A stretch of 64,000 nucleotides of DNA from Apiotrichum sp. Y4204 (taxonomy: Eukaryota; Basidiomycota; Tremellomycetes; Trichosporonales; Trichosporonaceae). The notes beneath the pieces are model-generated. The model saw nothing but the letters and a program-made list of their open reading frames with translations. It had not been told where the DNA came from and ran no database searches. Positions 33,020 through 43,761 of the stretch are shown piece after piece. Made by a program: the position numbers and the translations under genes. Every line of letters starts with the position of its first letter. Position 1 is the first letter of the stretch. The stretch spans positions 372,001 to 436,000 of the forward strand of contig JAMYHL010000016.1 in NCBI GenBank assembly GCA_025531455.1, given 5' to 3'.

Positions 33020-35170
33020 ATGTCGCAGCTACCGCCCAATGGGCCTCCGGCCACACTTTCCCAAGCGGCGCTGAATGCGATACAGCAGGCGCAAATGCTG
33101 GCGCGGCAGCAAGGTCAGATGCACCAGCAGCTGCCAGGGTCTCCGTTTTCCAATGCTGGTGGCTCACCCATGATGGCGCCACAGCCCCTTCCAGCGTCGG
33201 CCCCCTCGATGCTGGCCACCCCGTCGCTGCCGCCACCAACACCAGGCTCTGGAATGTCGTCGACCCCGACTCCGACTCCTCCCACAGTGTCGCCCATGAT
33301 GCCAACAACGTCTCTCCAACCTCCTGGGATGGGACAGATGGGCCCAATGGGACACTCCCCATCAATGGGTCATTCCCCATCAATGGGACCGATTCCATTG
33401 AGGCACCCTGGGTTTCCGGGCGTGGCAGGCAACCAGTCGCCCGTCCCATCACCGCCGCCGCAGCCAGTGCAAGCCCCGCAGCCGATGCTCCCCCCCGCTG
33501 TCATTACGCAGATGGCAGCTTTTTTTGTGAGCCATCAGCTCCAGCCCCCCGCCTCCGCGAATGGTGGGCCGGCTCCTCCGCCTATGACGCTCCCGCACAT
33601 GATCCACACTCTTAACAATCTGCCGCCGGACAAGCTTCGCCACATGCACGCTACCTATGTAGCGCGTTCTCGTCAAATGCAGCAACAGCAGCAGCAGGCC
33701 ATGATGGCGAACAACGCCCAAGCCCAGACGCTCAACCCGTCTCTCCTACCCGGCACCCCAGGCTCTGGGGCTCCTACTGCTGCACCACCTGCGCCGATGG
33801 TCCCCACGCTTCCTCCTGCACTTCTGGCTCCCTCTGCATCGCCGGTCCCGCCTAACTCCGTACTCCCTCCTGCCCCTCCCCGTGACCCCACGCCGGGCTC
33901 AACGCCCGCTGCCCCTCCGGTTGCCAGCACGTCCGACAAGCCCAAAGCCGACAAGCCAAAGTCTGACAAGCCAAAGTCCGATAAACCCAAGGCCGACAAG
34001 CCCAAGTCTGAGAAGAAGGACAAGGCCAAGAGTGATAAGGCCAAGACCGACAAGGACAAGGGTGGCAAGACGGACAAGACTGAGAAGGCCGACAAGGCCG
34101 ACAAGGACAAGGAGAAGGACAAAGACAAGGACAAGGACAAAGAGAAGGACAAGGGCAAGGAAAAGGACAAGGACAAGACGAAGGGCGACAACGATGACAA
34201 GGACAAGCCTGCCGAGAAGCCCAAGAAACCGCCCGTCAAGCGTAACCGTGCGAAGGAAAAGGCCAGGCGTCAGGAGCGCGAAGCCGCTGCTGCGGCTGCG
34301 GCTGCCGCGGCCGAAAAGGAGAAGACCAAGGACGGCGAGAAGAAGGACAAGAACAAGGATAAGGATTCCGACAAGGGCAAGGAGAACAAGGACGGCAAGG
34401 AGAAGAAGGATGGGAAGGATAAGGAGTCGAGCGCTACCGTTTCTGCTGCCGCGCGCACGACGACTGTCGCCATCCAAGAACCTTCAGCCGATGATGCCGC
34501 CGAGGCCGCACCCGAGTATCGCCGTCCGAGGAACCGTGGCGAAGAGGGTTTCCGCGGATCCATGCGTGGTGAAATAGCGCGCATGATGTACGCGGCTGGC
34601 GACGTGCCGGAACCCGACGTGGATACTGTCGACTTCCTTGAAGACATGGTGGTTGAGTTCCTGGGAGATCTCTGTCGGCCTGTTCAGCCAATTCGCGTCA
34701 CTCCGCATGCGGCTCGACAGCCTGTCCCCCTCACTGCCGAGGTTCTACGCCATCGCCTGGCGTCACATTCGTACCTGCGCAAATACCTCTCTCGTTGGGA
34801 CGACATGACGTACATGATGGTCGAGCTTCAACAGAGCCGCCGTGTCGCCCAGCCGTCGCATAACGACCTGATTGCCTCGGTCGGAAAGCAGTTCCTTGGC
34901 CTCGACGAGGAAGAGGGCGGCGCGGGTGCCAAGCGTCGTGCGCCGATCACGGCCGAGGACGATGCTGCCAACAAGCGCCGCGCCCGCCCGCCTAAGGAGC
35001 CGCAAGAACGCAAGAAGCCTGGTCCGAAGAAGGGCTGGAAGAAGAATCTGGATCCCAACGCGCCAGTCAAGCGCCGTCCAACCAGCCGTCCGCTCAACAA
35101 GAAGCCGGGTGCGGCCGGTGCCCGGGCGAGTGTCGCCCCATCCAGTCCATCCAAGACGCCTGCCCCGTGA
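33020..35170 (+). CDS. TAF13: TFIID subunit TAF13 with very long charged N-terminal region
   Basis: Histone-fold subunit of TFIID that pairs with TAF11. Single exon, 716 aa; the ATG directly follows a splice acceptor. The conserved fold is near residues 515-620: RGEIARMMYAAGDVPEPD, VDFLEDMVVEFLGDLC, VLRHRLASHSYLRKYLSRWDD and MTYMMVELQQSRR. The Asp after the turn and the LEDxVxEF helix are typical of TAF13. The rest is unusual: residues 1-295 are Pro/Gln/Met-rich with repeated SMGHSP-like units, 300-470 form an almost uninterrupted Lys/Asp/Glu run (KDKDK repeats), and a basic Ala/Pro tail follows the fold. Yeast Taf13 is 167 aa. No other domain was seen. Confidence 0.82.
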   Translation: MSQLPPNGPPATLSQAALNAIQQAQMLARQQGQMHQQLPGSPFSNAGGSPMMAPQPLPASAPSMLATPSLPPPTPGSGMSSTPTPTPPTVSPMMPTTSLQPPGMGQMGPMGHSPSMGHSPSMGPIPLRHPGFPGVAGNQSPVPSPPPQPVQAPQPMLPPAVITQMAAFFVSHQLQPPASANGGPAPPPMTLPHMIHTLNNLPPDKLRHMHATYVARSRQMQQQQQQAMMANNAQAQTLNPSLLPGTPGSGAPTAAPPAPMVPTLPPALLAPSASPVPPNSVLPPAPPRDPTPGSTPAAPPVASTSDKPKADKPKSDKPKSDKPKADKPKSEKKDKAKSDKAKTDKDKGGKTDKTEKADKADKDKEKDKDKDKDKEKDKGKEKDKDKTKGDNDDKDKPAEKPKKPPVKRNRAKEKARRQEREAAAAAAAAAAEKEKTKDGEKKDKNKDKDSDKGKENKDGKEKKDGKDKESSATVSAAARTTTVAIQEPSADDAAEAAPEYRRPRNRGEEGFRGSMRGEIARMMYAAGDVPEPDVDTVDFLEDMVVEFLGDLCRPVQPIRVTPHAARQPVPLTAEVLRHRLASHSYLRKYLSRWDDMTYMMVELQQSRRVAQPSHNDLIASVGKQFLGLDEEEGGAGAKRRAPITAEDDAANKRRARPPKEPQERKKPGPKKGWKKNLDPNAPVKRRPTSRPLNKKPGAAGARASVAPSSPSKTPAP

Positions 35171-35625
35171 CCAACGGTGTGGCTGCAGTGATACTGGAGG
35201 TGGTGTGCAATCGTACCAAGGGCCGTGACAAGACCACATTTAACCAGTGAGTTCATTCCCCCTTCTACGCGAGCTCCCTGTGACGAAAACCTATCCCAAT
35301 ACCAACCCTAGCCGGGGGACAAGATCCCAGGCCAGCGCAACCTTGCCGCACTGCCGTCTTGGTGGGCGCGGACATGGAGGGGGTGCTGGCCGCTTCCGGA
35401 CGATGCGGGTTCATTCATAGTTACCCTGAGGGAGCTCGCAACGAGCGCTGCGTTGTGCAAAGCTGACGAATACAGACGCGATAATGAAGATGGTGATAAG
35501 TAAAGAAGAAGTTTGAAGTCTGTACTCCACCTGTGTTGTATGCACCATGTCACGATATGAAGGAAAGCAGCAGCAGTCCACTCTTAATGAATGTTCTAAT
35601 GTCCTGCATAATCATAACTCCCATC
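35171..35625. other. Convergent intergenic region
   Basis: 3' flanks of TAF13 (+) and the DUF7719-like gene (-). No gene or notable structure. Confidence 0.4.
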
Positions 35626-36613
35626 TCAAGGGATGAGCTTCATCTTGGCATACTTGAGCCATCCGGCGACGACCGCGAGCGCCAGCACGGCGAGAAGCAG
35701 CGGAAGCTGGACGATGGTGAGGATCCAGACTGTGCCCATGGCCGGGCCCTGGTGGTCAGCCAAAGGAGCGAGAAGGGGGCAAACAGGACGGGGTACGAGT
35801 CGGAGACGAGAAAGCCACTCCAAATGCCCGCGCTCGCCCACCGGACCCAACGCACCTGCGCAATGACCTCGAGATACGGCGCGCGGTTAACCAGCCAGAT
35901 AAGCCGCATCCCGCTCCCCATGCTCGCGAGCGTGAGGCCGAGCCGGATCCAGAGCGAGGACGCGTGGCGCGTCGCTGCCGTCAGAAGTGCAAAGCGCACA
36001 CATGGAGCCACATACTGTAGAACATGATGATCCCGATCGCTGCCGTCAGCACACAACGAAAGGTTCAGCTTACTCGGCGTGGACATGAGGTAATTCTTGA
36101 GATAGCGCGAGAACGGCGGATGGCGCGAGTACGACAGATTCGTCAGACTGACCATCAGCACTACCCTTGCCCTCCTGTCTCCACTCACATGTCCAGCATG
36201 AGATAGAGAAAGCTAAACGGCACAGTCCACATGAGGGCATCGAAAAACTCGTCCCACCACGCCTCGACCGCGCGGTCCTCGGGGCTCACCCCCCCTTCTT
36301 CTTCCTCTTCAATCCACTCAGAGTCCACCTCGGGCGCGAGTCTCTGCACCTTCATCCCACCCAGGCCACTCTGCGGATCCAGGACCTCGGCCCACTCGCC
36401 CGCACTCCGCCCCGCGACGTCCCCGTCGCCGGCGTCGTGGAAGCTCACGCCCGCGGCGCGCAGGTCGTCCTCGGTGAGGTTTACGAGCGGGGCACTAGAG
36501 GCCGGCGCGCGCGCAGCGGTGCTGCTTGGTGGCGCGAGCGGGATCTCGGAGGGGCGCAGCGGAGTGTATCCCTCCCCAGAGGGCTTTTTCGGCTTGCGGT
36601 TCCGCGGCGGCAT
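35626..36613 (-). CDS. DUF7719-like multi-pass membrane protein
   Basis: Begins MPPRNRKPKKPSGEGYTPL, a basic tail typical of a small uncharacterised fungal membrane family. A long cytosolic segment with Asp/Glu-rich stretches follows, then membrane spans. Splicing read through four short introns joins FFDALMWTVPFSFLYLMLDM, IGIIMFYTTRHASSLW, GMRLIWLVNRAPYLEVIAQ and GPAMGTVWILTIVQL. The last pair of segments matches my recollection of the DUF7719 core. About four transmembrane helices. Role unknown. Confidence 0.65.
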
Positions 36614-36957
36614 TGAGTTGCGTGTGTTGGGAGTTGTTGTGAAGGAGGGAATTCTTGTCGGTTCGAGGTATGACGCGCCGAGGTTTGAAGTCGCCGAGTC
36701 GGGCACTCGGACGTGCACGCGACCACGGCACCAGGGACTGCATGGCACCCACGCGAAGCTGGAACCGAACCCTTCACCTTTGAACATTTCCAAACTCCAT
36801 CCCTCAATGTCAAGAGCATGCATCGCACGCAGTCTACATGTACAACAGTCTATATCTAGTCATCGCTCTGCGCGTGTTGAGTAGTAGGGTGTCTCCGGTG
36901 GCAGTATCCCGTGCTCCAGCGTCGCCATCGTCTCCAACATGTCGGCACCTCCATCTC
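36614..36957. promoter_or_regulatory. Upstream region of DUF7719-like gene
   Basis: The region of 344 bp has no supported gene. It also carries the 3' flank of the NIPA-type gene. Confidence 0.4.
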
Positions 36958-38919
36958 TCACTTGAGCCTTACCCCGCCGCGCCAGACACGCCACGGCCAG
37001 CGGGACGGTTCGGCGACAGCGTGTTCGGGAACGGGGGGCGGGCGGTGGCGGCTCCGCCGCTCGTGTTCCCAGGCAGCGAGCGCGTCCTCGACGTTGCTAT
37101 CGCGCGGGGGCGCGGAGGCGATGGACGGCGGGACAGCAGTGGCCGGGAAGGAGAGGGGACGAGGGCGGCGGCGGCGGTCGCGGTCTGTGCCAGGTTCGGG
37201 GGCGGTCACAGGGGTCTCGCCGCTCGAGTCCGCCACCATGCTCAGGTCCGTCTCGACGCGGCGCAGCGCCGGCAGCCCGCTGAGCGAGTTGGAGCGCGAG
37301 TGCGAGAACGTGTTGCGCCGCCCCGAGCTCGTGATGCTGTGGCTGCGGAGCGCGAAGCCGGGGGACGCGGCGCCGATGCCAAATGCAAAGCCTGTCGGCA
37401 TGGCGGGGCGGTTGGCGAGGTCCGGGATGAGCGTGCCGTAGCGCGGGCGGCGGCGGCGGAGCGAGGTCGGGGACGGGGGACTGTCGACAACCGCGGAGGG
37501 ACTCTCCGGGAGGTCCACCTCGGCGGGCTCGAGCACCTCGTCGCCGCCAAGAAACGTCGCGCCCTCGCCGGCCTCGAGCTCGTCGTGCGCCTCGTGCGGG
37601 TGCGCGTCCTCGAGCGCCTCCTCTTCGACCCACGTGCCGACCTCGATGCCGCCGTCGCCAGTCGGCTGGATCGCGGATACAACCCACACGCCAACGAGAA
37701 GCACCGCGACGCCAAGCGACATGAGAAGGATCTGGTGCGTCGCCAGGCGCCCGAGCTGGTTGTAGAAGATAAGGCCATCAAAGATGGACGCGAGATTGAA
37801 AAAGCAGAATGCGAGGGGGCACACGAGCGCGGGCGATGCGAATGTAAGCGAGTAGTTGAGATACACGAGCTGGAGAATGGCGGCTACTCCAAGGCCAGCA
37901 ACGAGGAACCACGTCTGCACGCGGGTAAACTCATTCTGCCCGCGGCCCGTCGTCCAGTGGTCTATCGTAGCTATGACGAGCTCGACGGCCGCCTTTGCAA
38001 GAACGAGACAAAGGCCCGACAGCGTGCCTGATGCAGCCGCGAAAGCGAGGCCGCAGAACGTGAGCGTGCGCTGGCGGTCGTCTAGCCGGCGTGCAAGTTT
38101 GGAGGGGAGGACGTCCTCGAGCTGGGCGAAGCGCACCGTCTTGGTGTCGTTTGGATTTACGGAAATCGGGGAGATGACTTCCCCGGGCTGCGTCGGGCGG
38201 AACGGGATGGCGGCTTCGGAGCGGGGCGAGGCATAGTTGCTCGGCGTGTCGGCCGGGAGGCGGATACGATCCGTGGAGGCGAGATACCATGCCACAAGGT
38301 GTGCAGCGGCAAGTACGAGCGCGACGAGGACGCACACGACCGCGAAGAAGGCGACAAACGGGCCCCGCGCCCACAGCTCGAGAATCTCATCCAGCGAGTG
38401 ATTCCCGTCGGGTACGACGCCGAAGATCGCAATAAGCACCGCTCCGCCGGCAATCAGCACTGTGCCGAGCATCATCGAGTGGGTAAAGCCCTCGCCGAGG
38501 ATAATGTGCGCAAGCAGCGAGTTCCACAGTAGCGAGATGCCGCCGAGCGGCGCGAGCACCACAATCGGGAGCGCGCCAATCTGGAAGACTGTGGAGTGAG
38601 CCCAGCGCACGGACCATGTTCTACTGCTGTACTGTCACGTACCAGAACCGAACACGTTGCTGGAGATGTACACTGCAAACCCGATGATCCAGAGGGGACG
38701 GCGGACGGCGCGCCGGCGCTCCTCGGGGGGCAGCGCATCGTCCTGCACGTGCGACTTGCGCTGGATCGTGAGGCCTGGGGTTAGGAGAGGGTCAAAGGAG
38801 GTTGGTGGAAGGTGGTGGCATTGGGATTAATCCACCACCGCAACACCATACGCACCGAGACTCTGCACAAACGAGCACGCGAGACCGACAAAGATGGCGA
38901 GCACGACGGGGATGCCCAT
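36958..38919 (-). CDS. NIPA-family (DUF803) magnesium transporter
   Basis: Predicted Mg2+ transporter of the drug/metabolite superfamily. Exon 1 gives MGIPVVLAIFVGLACSFVQSLG; exon 2 supplies LTIQRKSHVQDD and RRPLWIIGFAVYISSNVFG; the main exon continues VFQIGALPIVVLAPLGGISLLWNSLLAHIILGE, the core NIPA motif. About nine membrane helices follow (FASPALVCPLAFCFFNLASI, then LLMSLGVAVLLVGVWVV). A non-conserved Arg/Ser/Pro-rich cytosolic tail of about 220 residues ends WRVWRGGVRLK. A loop of about 90 residues sits mid-protein. Ion specificity is inferred from family only. Confidence 0.88.
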
Positions 38920-39424
38920 CGTGCCGGAGGGAGATGGAGCCGGAGTGGAGGAGATGAGCGGGAGGTGGAAAGGAGGAGAGGGGGAAGGGGAGGGAGGGGG
39001 GTGCGCTATCCCAGACCAGCAGGAGATCAGATGAGGAGATCGCTCATGAGTCGGACCCGAGAGATAAAGAATAAAAGTAGGGTGGAGATGATGGAGAGAA
39101 ATAGATATCAGCAACAATGGACGGCTCCGACAATGTTGTTGAACATTGGAATAATGGCAACCTTGGATCTCTTTTCGGACGCGTGGCACTCACTCCCTGC
39201 TTCTCCCCCCTTTTGTGCATTTGAGAGAGGCCCTTGGTGGCAAAAAATGACATCAAGGTCAACGGCCTCGACCTTGTGCGATGCATGTGATGTGCCCTCT
39301 GTAGGGGAGCGGGAAGCGGAGTGATCATCTGGCGACTCCACAGCAATGCACGAGCAGCCATCCAGTATCGGTGCATGCTCAGCATCCCACCACATCCATT
39401 GAGCTCTCATTACTACAGCTACAC
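38920..39424. promoter_or_regulatory. Divergent intergenic region
   Basis: Upstream of the NIPA gene (-) and the small secreted protein gene (+). Pyrimidine-rich on the minus strand next to the NIPA start. No gene. Confidence 0.4.
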
Positions 39425-39862
39425 ATGAAGCTTCACCTCACCCTCGCCCTCATCTTCGTCCTCGCCCTCGCCCTCCGCACCGCAGCCACACCACTTCCCC
39501 CCACTGAGCGCGCGATCAAGACCTTGGGGGAGAGTAATGCCGAGGTGGCCGCGAAGATCTGGACACACCGAAACAGGTGGCGAGTCGCGCGGGACAAGTT
39601 CGAGGGTCCGGCATCCTGGATCCTGGATACGGAATTTCTGTATCACGCGAGATATGCTCTCCACTGCGTCTCTCTCGTTCTAGCGTTAATAGCGTTCTCT
39701 GACAGTACACGCTGCGTATCGCCTCGTGTGGGTCCCGCCTGGTTTCATCAGGCCCAGGGAGGCGCGCCACTGGTCACTGATCCACTGACCCACACTCTGC
39801 AAGACGGCCAGGCATCACCGCTCGTTTCCAGGCCGCTGCCCTTACCCCTGTGGCGCGCTTAA
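39425..39862 (+). CDS. Small secreted protein candidate
   Basis: Starts MKLHLTLALIFVLALALRTAA, a strong signal peptide with cleavage likely near ATP. The mature start is charged (PTERAIKTLGESNAEVAAKIW). After about residue 72 the frame becomes less convincing. A donor-like GTATCA near 39636 and CTAG/ACAG acceptors at about 39685 and 39706 suggest an intron; splicing to 39707 leaves an open frame to the same stop. No family recognised. The real 3' end is uncertain. Confidence 0.4.
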   Translation: MKLHLTLALIFVLALALRTAATPLPPTERAIKTLGESNAEVAAKIWTHRNRWRVARDKFEGPASWILDTEFLYHARYALHCVSLVLALIAFSDSTRCVSPRVGPAWFHQAQGGAPLVTDPLTHTLQDGQASPLVSRPLPLPLWRA

Positions 39863-40239
39863 GCCGGGCTTGGCCAAAGGCCCGCGAGGATACAAACGAT
39901 ACGATGCATATGATATTTGACTGTTATTGATACTGTTGCAATTGTGAGGAGTTGAACCTCTACTTCCCGGGCCGTCGCGTGCTGCGTTGGGAGCGCCGCG
40001 GGGCCGTGGGAGCAGGTGTCGAGATGGGCCGGAGCAGGCAGTGTACAACGTCGCTGCCGCCCGGCGGGGTATACATGAAGGGGGTAGTGCTGTGAAAGGT
40101 ATCCGTGGATCCGGGTACTGGGTGCCGAGTTGAACGGCAGTCCGTTGAGGACCAGTGGGCGCAAGGGCCAACAGGTGGGAGGAGACGTTACCTACCGTGT
40201 GGCAGGCGGAGGGTAACTAAACACCCCCCGGCCAGACGC
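39863..40239. other. Convergent intergenic region
   Basis: 3' flanks of the small secreted protein gene (+) and MTHFR (-). A tRNA T-arm-like string at 39948-39962 was examined and rejected. No gene. Confidence 0.4.
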
Positions 40240-42475
40240 TTAGGCGCCGTTCTCCTGGTCAAGGAGGAAGGGCTCAAAGATGCACTCGCCGTTCTTGAAA
40301 TCGTTGGCGACAATGTTGACGAGGTAGCTCTCGCCCATGATCTTGTTGATCACGTTGCGCGACTCGGAGCCCTCGGGGTAGAGGTTTGCCCACTGGAGGC
40401 CGAGCTCGAACGCCTCGTCCTTCCAGGCGACAAACGAGACAGCCTCGACAATGGTCGGCTGCACAATCTCCTTGCCGGGGAAGACACCCCAGGTGACTGC
40501 GTTGGGGCCCTCCGAGTGCGTGTTGGTGCGCAGGTCGCCCTGCTTGTTGACGGCGTAGTAGGTGATGCGCGGGTCCTTCTCGATGCGGCGGATGAGCGGG
40601 TTGAGAAGCTCGGGCGAGACGAAGAACTCGAGGTAGGCCTGGGGAGGGGTCAGAATGAAAGAGACATTAGACTCACCTTTTGGTAAACGTAGCCACCAGC
40701 GGGGCCCCAGCCGTGGACCTTGTCGTCTGAGGCGACGCCGTCGACAGCGGGCTGCGAGTTGATGGTGAGGTATCCACGTGCGTTCATCTTCGCGAGCTGC
40801 TGAGTAATGACCGACGTCTCCTTGGCCGGCGGCTGGCTCGACCACGGAAGCTTGTTGAGCTCGCCGCGGCAGAATTTGGCGAAGAGCTCGTAGACGTCCT
40901 CCGCCGACTTGGGCTCGCCCCAGATTGTGACGGCATCCGCAGGGGTGACACCAATCGAGACGGGGTAACCGTCGAGGTCGCCGTAGGCCGGAGAACGCGA
41001 GTCGCCCCAACGGCCGTTGGGGAACTCGTCCCAGTCGGAAGTACGCGAGAGGTATGACTGGACGCGGTTGGCCCAGAAGATTGGGCGGATTGACTCCTGA
41101 CGACGCATAGGGGTGAGCGACGGGCGCCATGGAAGGGGCATGACCTGCTCGCGCCTGGGGTCCATGTCGAGCTCCTCAAGCAGCATGCGCGCACCCTTCT
41201 CGAGGTTGAGGGTGTACACGTGCAGACCCTTGATGCCGGCCTCCTTGTTATTAAGAATCTTGCGGCACATCTCAGCAACGAGCTTGGTGCCCTTGGCGCG
41301 GACCTGCTCGTCATCGCCCTGCACGGGGTTGAGGGCGTCGTAGAAGTGCGGAGGCACGACTATGTTCTCGCGCTTCACCCAAGTCTGGAACTTGCCCCAG
41401 TTCTGGATGGGCATGATACCGGGAACGATGGGGACGGTGATGCCGTACTCGCGCACGCGCTTGACCCAGTCGAAGAAGATGTCGACGTCGTAGAACATCT
41501 GGGTAAAGATAAAGTCGGCACCGGCGTCGACCTTTTCCTTGAGCCAGAGCATCTCCTGGTGGCGGCCCTCCTCGGTCTCGGGCGTCTCCGGGTGTCCCTG
41601 GGGGAAGCCAGCGACGGCAACGCAGAAGTCTCCGGGGTAGTGCTCATGAATGTACTTGACGAGGTCGACGGCGTGGACGAAGCCGCCAGGGGTCGGCTTC
41701 CATTCGGAGCTGCCGGCGGGAGGGTCACCGCGGAGAGCAAGGATGTTCTGGCAGCCGAACTGCTTTGCTTGGGCTAGCGCCCACTCGACCTTCTCCTTGG
41801 GCACTGGGGTCAGTGCAGTTCTGGTGAAAGGGAATAACTGGAAGAAGCAGGTGCCAATAAACAGGCAGGGAAGCGAGGGGGCGACAACCCATTCCTTCTC
41901 GGAGTGCCTCCGCGACGATCTGCAGACGGGAGAACCGCACAGAAGCGGTTATCAGTGACGTCCGGCACATGAAGGAATAATTTCGACTCCCATCGGGCCG
42001 TGGAAGCATTGAGCATGGCGCCGTCACACGTCGTCCCACGGTGTCGTTCTTCGGTGGCTTCCTCGCGACCGCCAGGGTCTAGCGTCGCCGGCGCCCGACA
42101 CCCTCCCAAAAGTACCGTACTCACTCTCAGTGCAGGTAAGGTGCATGCACGTCTCGATGCCGATTGTCTCCTGGCAGACCTGGACGAGCGACGAGGTGAG
42201 GTCGGCATTTTTGCCGCCGGCACCCCATGTGATGTCGATGAACTCGGGGCCGAGGTTGCGCATGCGCTCGATGCGGTCGAAGAGGTTCTGGAGGCCCTGG
42301 GGGTTAGCGACGAGATAGATGTCGTGCGTGTGCGAGTGTGCGCTACGGGTGGAGGAAACATAGCGCGACGTCCACGGCCACGACTCACCTGGGCGGTACG
42401 CGGGGGGAAGTACTCGAAGGACCAGAACGGCCTGCCCTCGCGCTCGGCCTTTGCGAGCTTGTCGGTGATCTTCAT
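40240..42475 (-). CDS. MET13: Methylenetetrahydrofolate reductase
   Basis: Reduces 5,10-methylene-THF to 5-methyl-THF for methionine synthesis; FAD enzyme, cytosolic. Four exons keep phase: 42389-42475, 42125-42296, 40677-41803 and 40240-40638, giving 594 aa. The catalytic barrel has FEYFPPRTAQ, DITWGAGGKN, HLTCTE, NILALRGDPPAG and FIFTQMFYDVD. The C-terminal half is the eukaryotic regulatory domain with FPNGRWGDSRSPAYG. The second intron (41804-42124) is 321 nt, far longer than most here. Whether this is the MET12 or MET13 type cannot be settled by eye. A CCACGTGG palindrome, a possible Cbf1-type site, lies upstream at 43336-43343. Confidence 0.95.
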
Positions 42476-43761
42476 ATCTCTAGTCGTCTAGTCCGTTTCG
42501 TGGTGTTTTTGTTTTTGGTGTTTTGTTTTGTATTTGTGTTTTTGTGGTTATCGCCCTCGTCGCCGGTGGAAATGGGGAATGGAGAGAGATGAAGAGGAAG
42601 ATACGACAACGACGACGACAAGAATCCGTGTGTTCGTGTTCGTGTTGGCGGTGGATCGGTGGAAATGGACTGCCGGCGTTCTCCCTGGTTGGTCGGGGTC
42701 CCACTGGGCCACCCTCTCAGCTTCCCAGCCAGTCAATAGTCCGGGGCTAATCGTCTGTTCCCCCTGACTTTTGCAGGAACGCAGGAACGTGGGTGGAAAA
42801 GTGGAGGGCATGGCTCCATGGAGGGGGCATCAGCGCTGGAAATTATGAGACGATAATGATGAACAGCCAGGGTAATAAGGGGCCATAAAGGGGCGGTTAA
42901 TACGAAGGAAGCATACGCCGAAACGACGCACGCAATAACGCGATATCTCTCTCTCCATATGGGAAGCTGGCCAGCTAGCCGCGACTCGACAGAAAAGGAC
43001 ATTTTAAAGAGCGGATAGAGTAGGAGAGCAAGTAGAGCGGTCTGCACCCGTTGCGCTCCTCCGAGCCCATCTCCGCGTGCTGGTCCGCATGGTTTGTTCA
43101 TCCCCGCAAGTCCGACTCTGACTCCGACAGGACTTGGTTGACTGGATCTGGGGATGTGATCAGCGGATATACCACTCCGTGCTTCTTGCTGATCCTGATC
43201 TCCTCCCTGCTCGACTCCGAATTCTTCCCATCCTCTCACTACTACTGTCGTCGAGCGGCGCTAACCGCATTCTGCACCCTGAGACCCTGGATTTTAAAGG
43301 GGCGGTTGAGGGTCCTCCGTTTGGTTCCGCTGATTCCACGTGGACGATGCGTGGAGCGACGGAATGGATCAGCAGATGCAGAAGATCAGCATCAAAAGCC
43401 AATCGATCAGCGAACGTCAGCCATGTGTTCTGGGCCTTCTGGGAAGCAAGAGACCAGCAGCACAGTATAACTCTTCATGTCAGTAGTCACAACACGTCTT
43501 CTGGCTCCTGGAGTGGACGACGCAGCTTCAACTTGGCATTCGACAGCGTGGGATCATTCCCCGCCGGTTTCTAGCCACCCGCCACGGCGCATCGCTCGAT
43601 CCTAACGCCTTGCTTGCCCTTGCCTGGACTTGGAATGGAAGACGTGACGACGGCCAGGGGAGACTTTTAGTGTAATTAATCACATTTGCTACACGGTGCA
43701 ACAATGCCACCTCAACGTGCGCGCGCTGCATTGCTGCAATATAAACTTCATCCTACGGGTA
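42476..43761. promoter_or_regulatory. Upstream region of MTHFR
   Basis: 1.29 kb without a supported gene. Open frames at about 43050-43570 (+) lack splice-consistent structure. Includes the CCACGTGG palindrome (43336-43343). The right edge is the 3' flank of the sulfatase. Confidence 0.45.

Noticed and set aside
33673..34477. Long Leu/Ser-rich minus-strand frames opposite TAF13
   Set aside because: These are antisense translations of the Lys/Asp repeat region, which removes stop codons; not a membrane protein.
39940..40030. Possible tRNA 3' end on the minus strand (GGTTCAACTCC)
   Set aside because: No A box and no 5' acceptor strand complementary to CAATTGC within 120 nt.
42600..43570. Several 70-170 codon frames upstream of MTHFR, considered as a missed gene
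   Set aside because: Mixed frames with no consistent exon chain or recognisable motif; best treated as promoter DNA.
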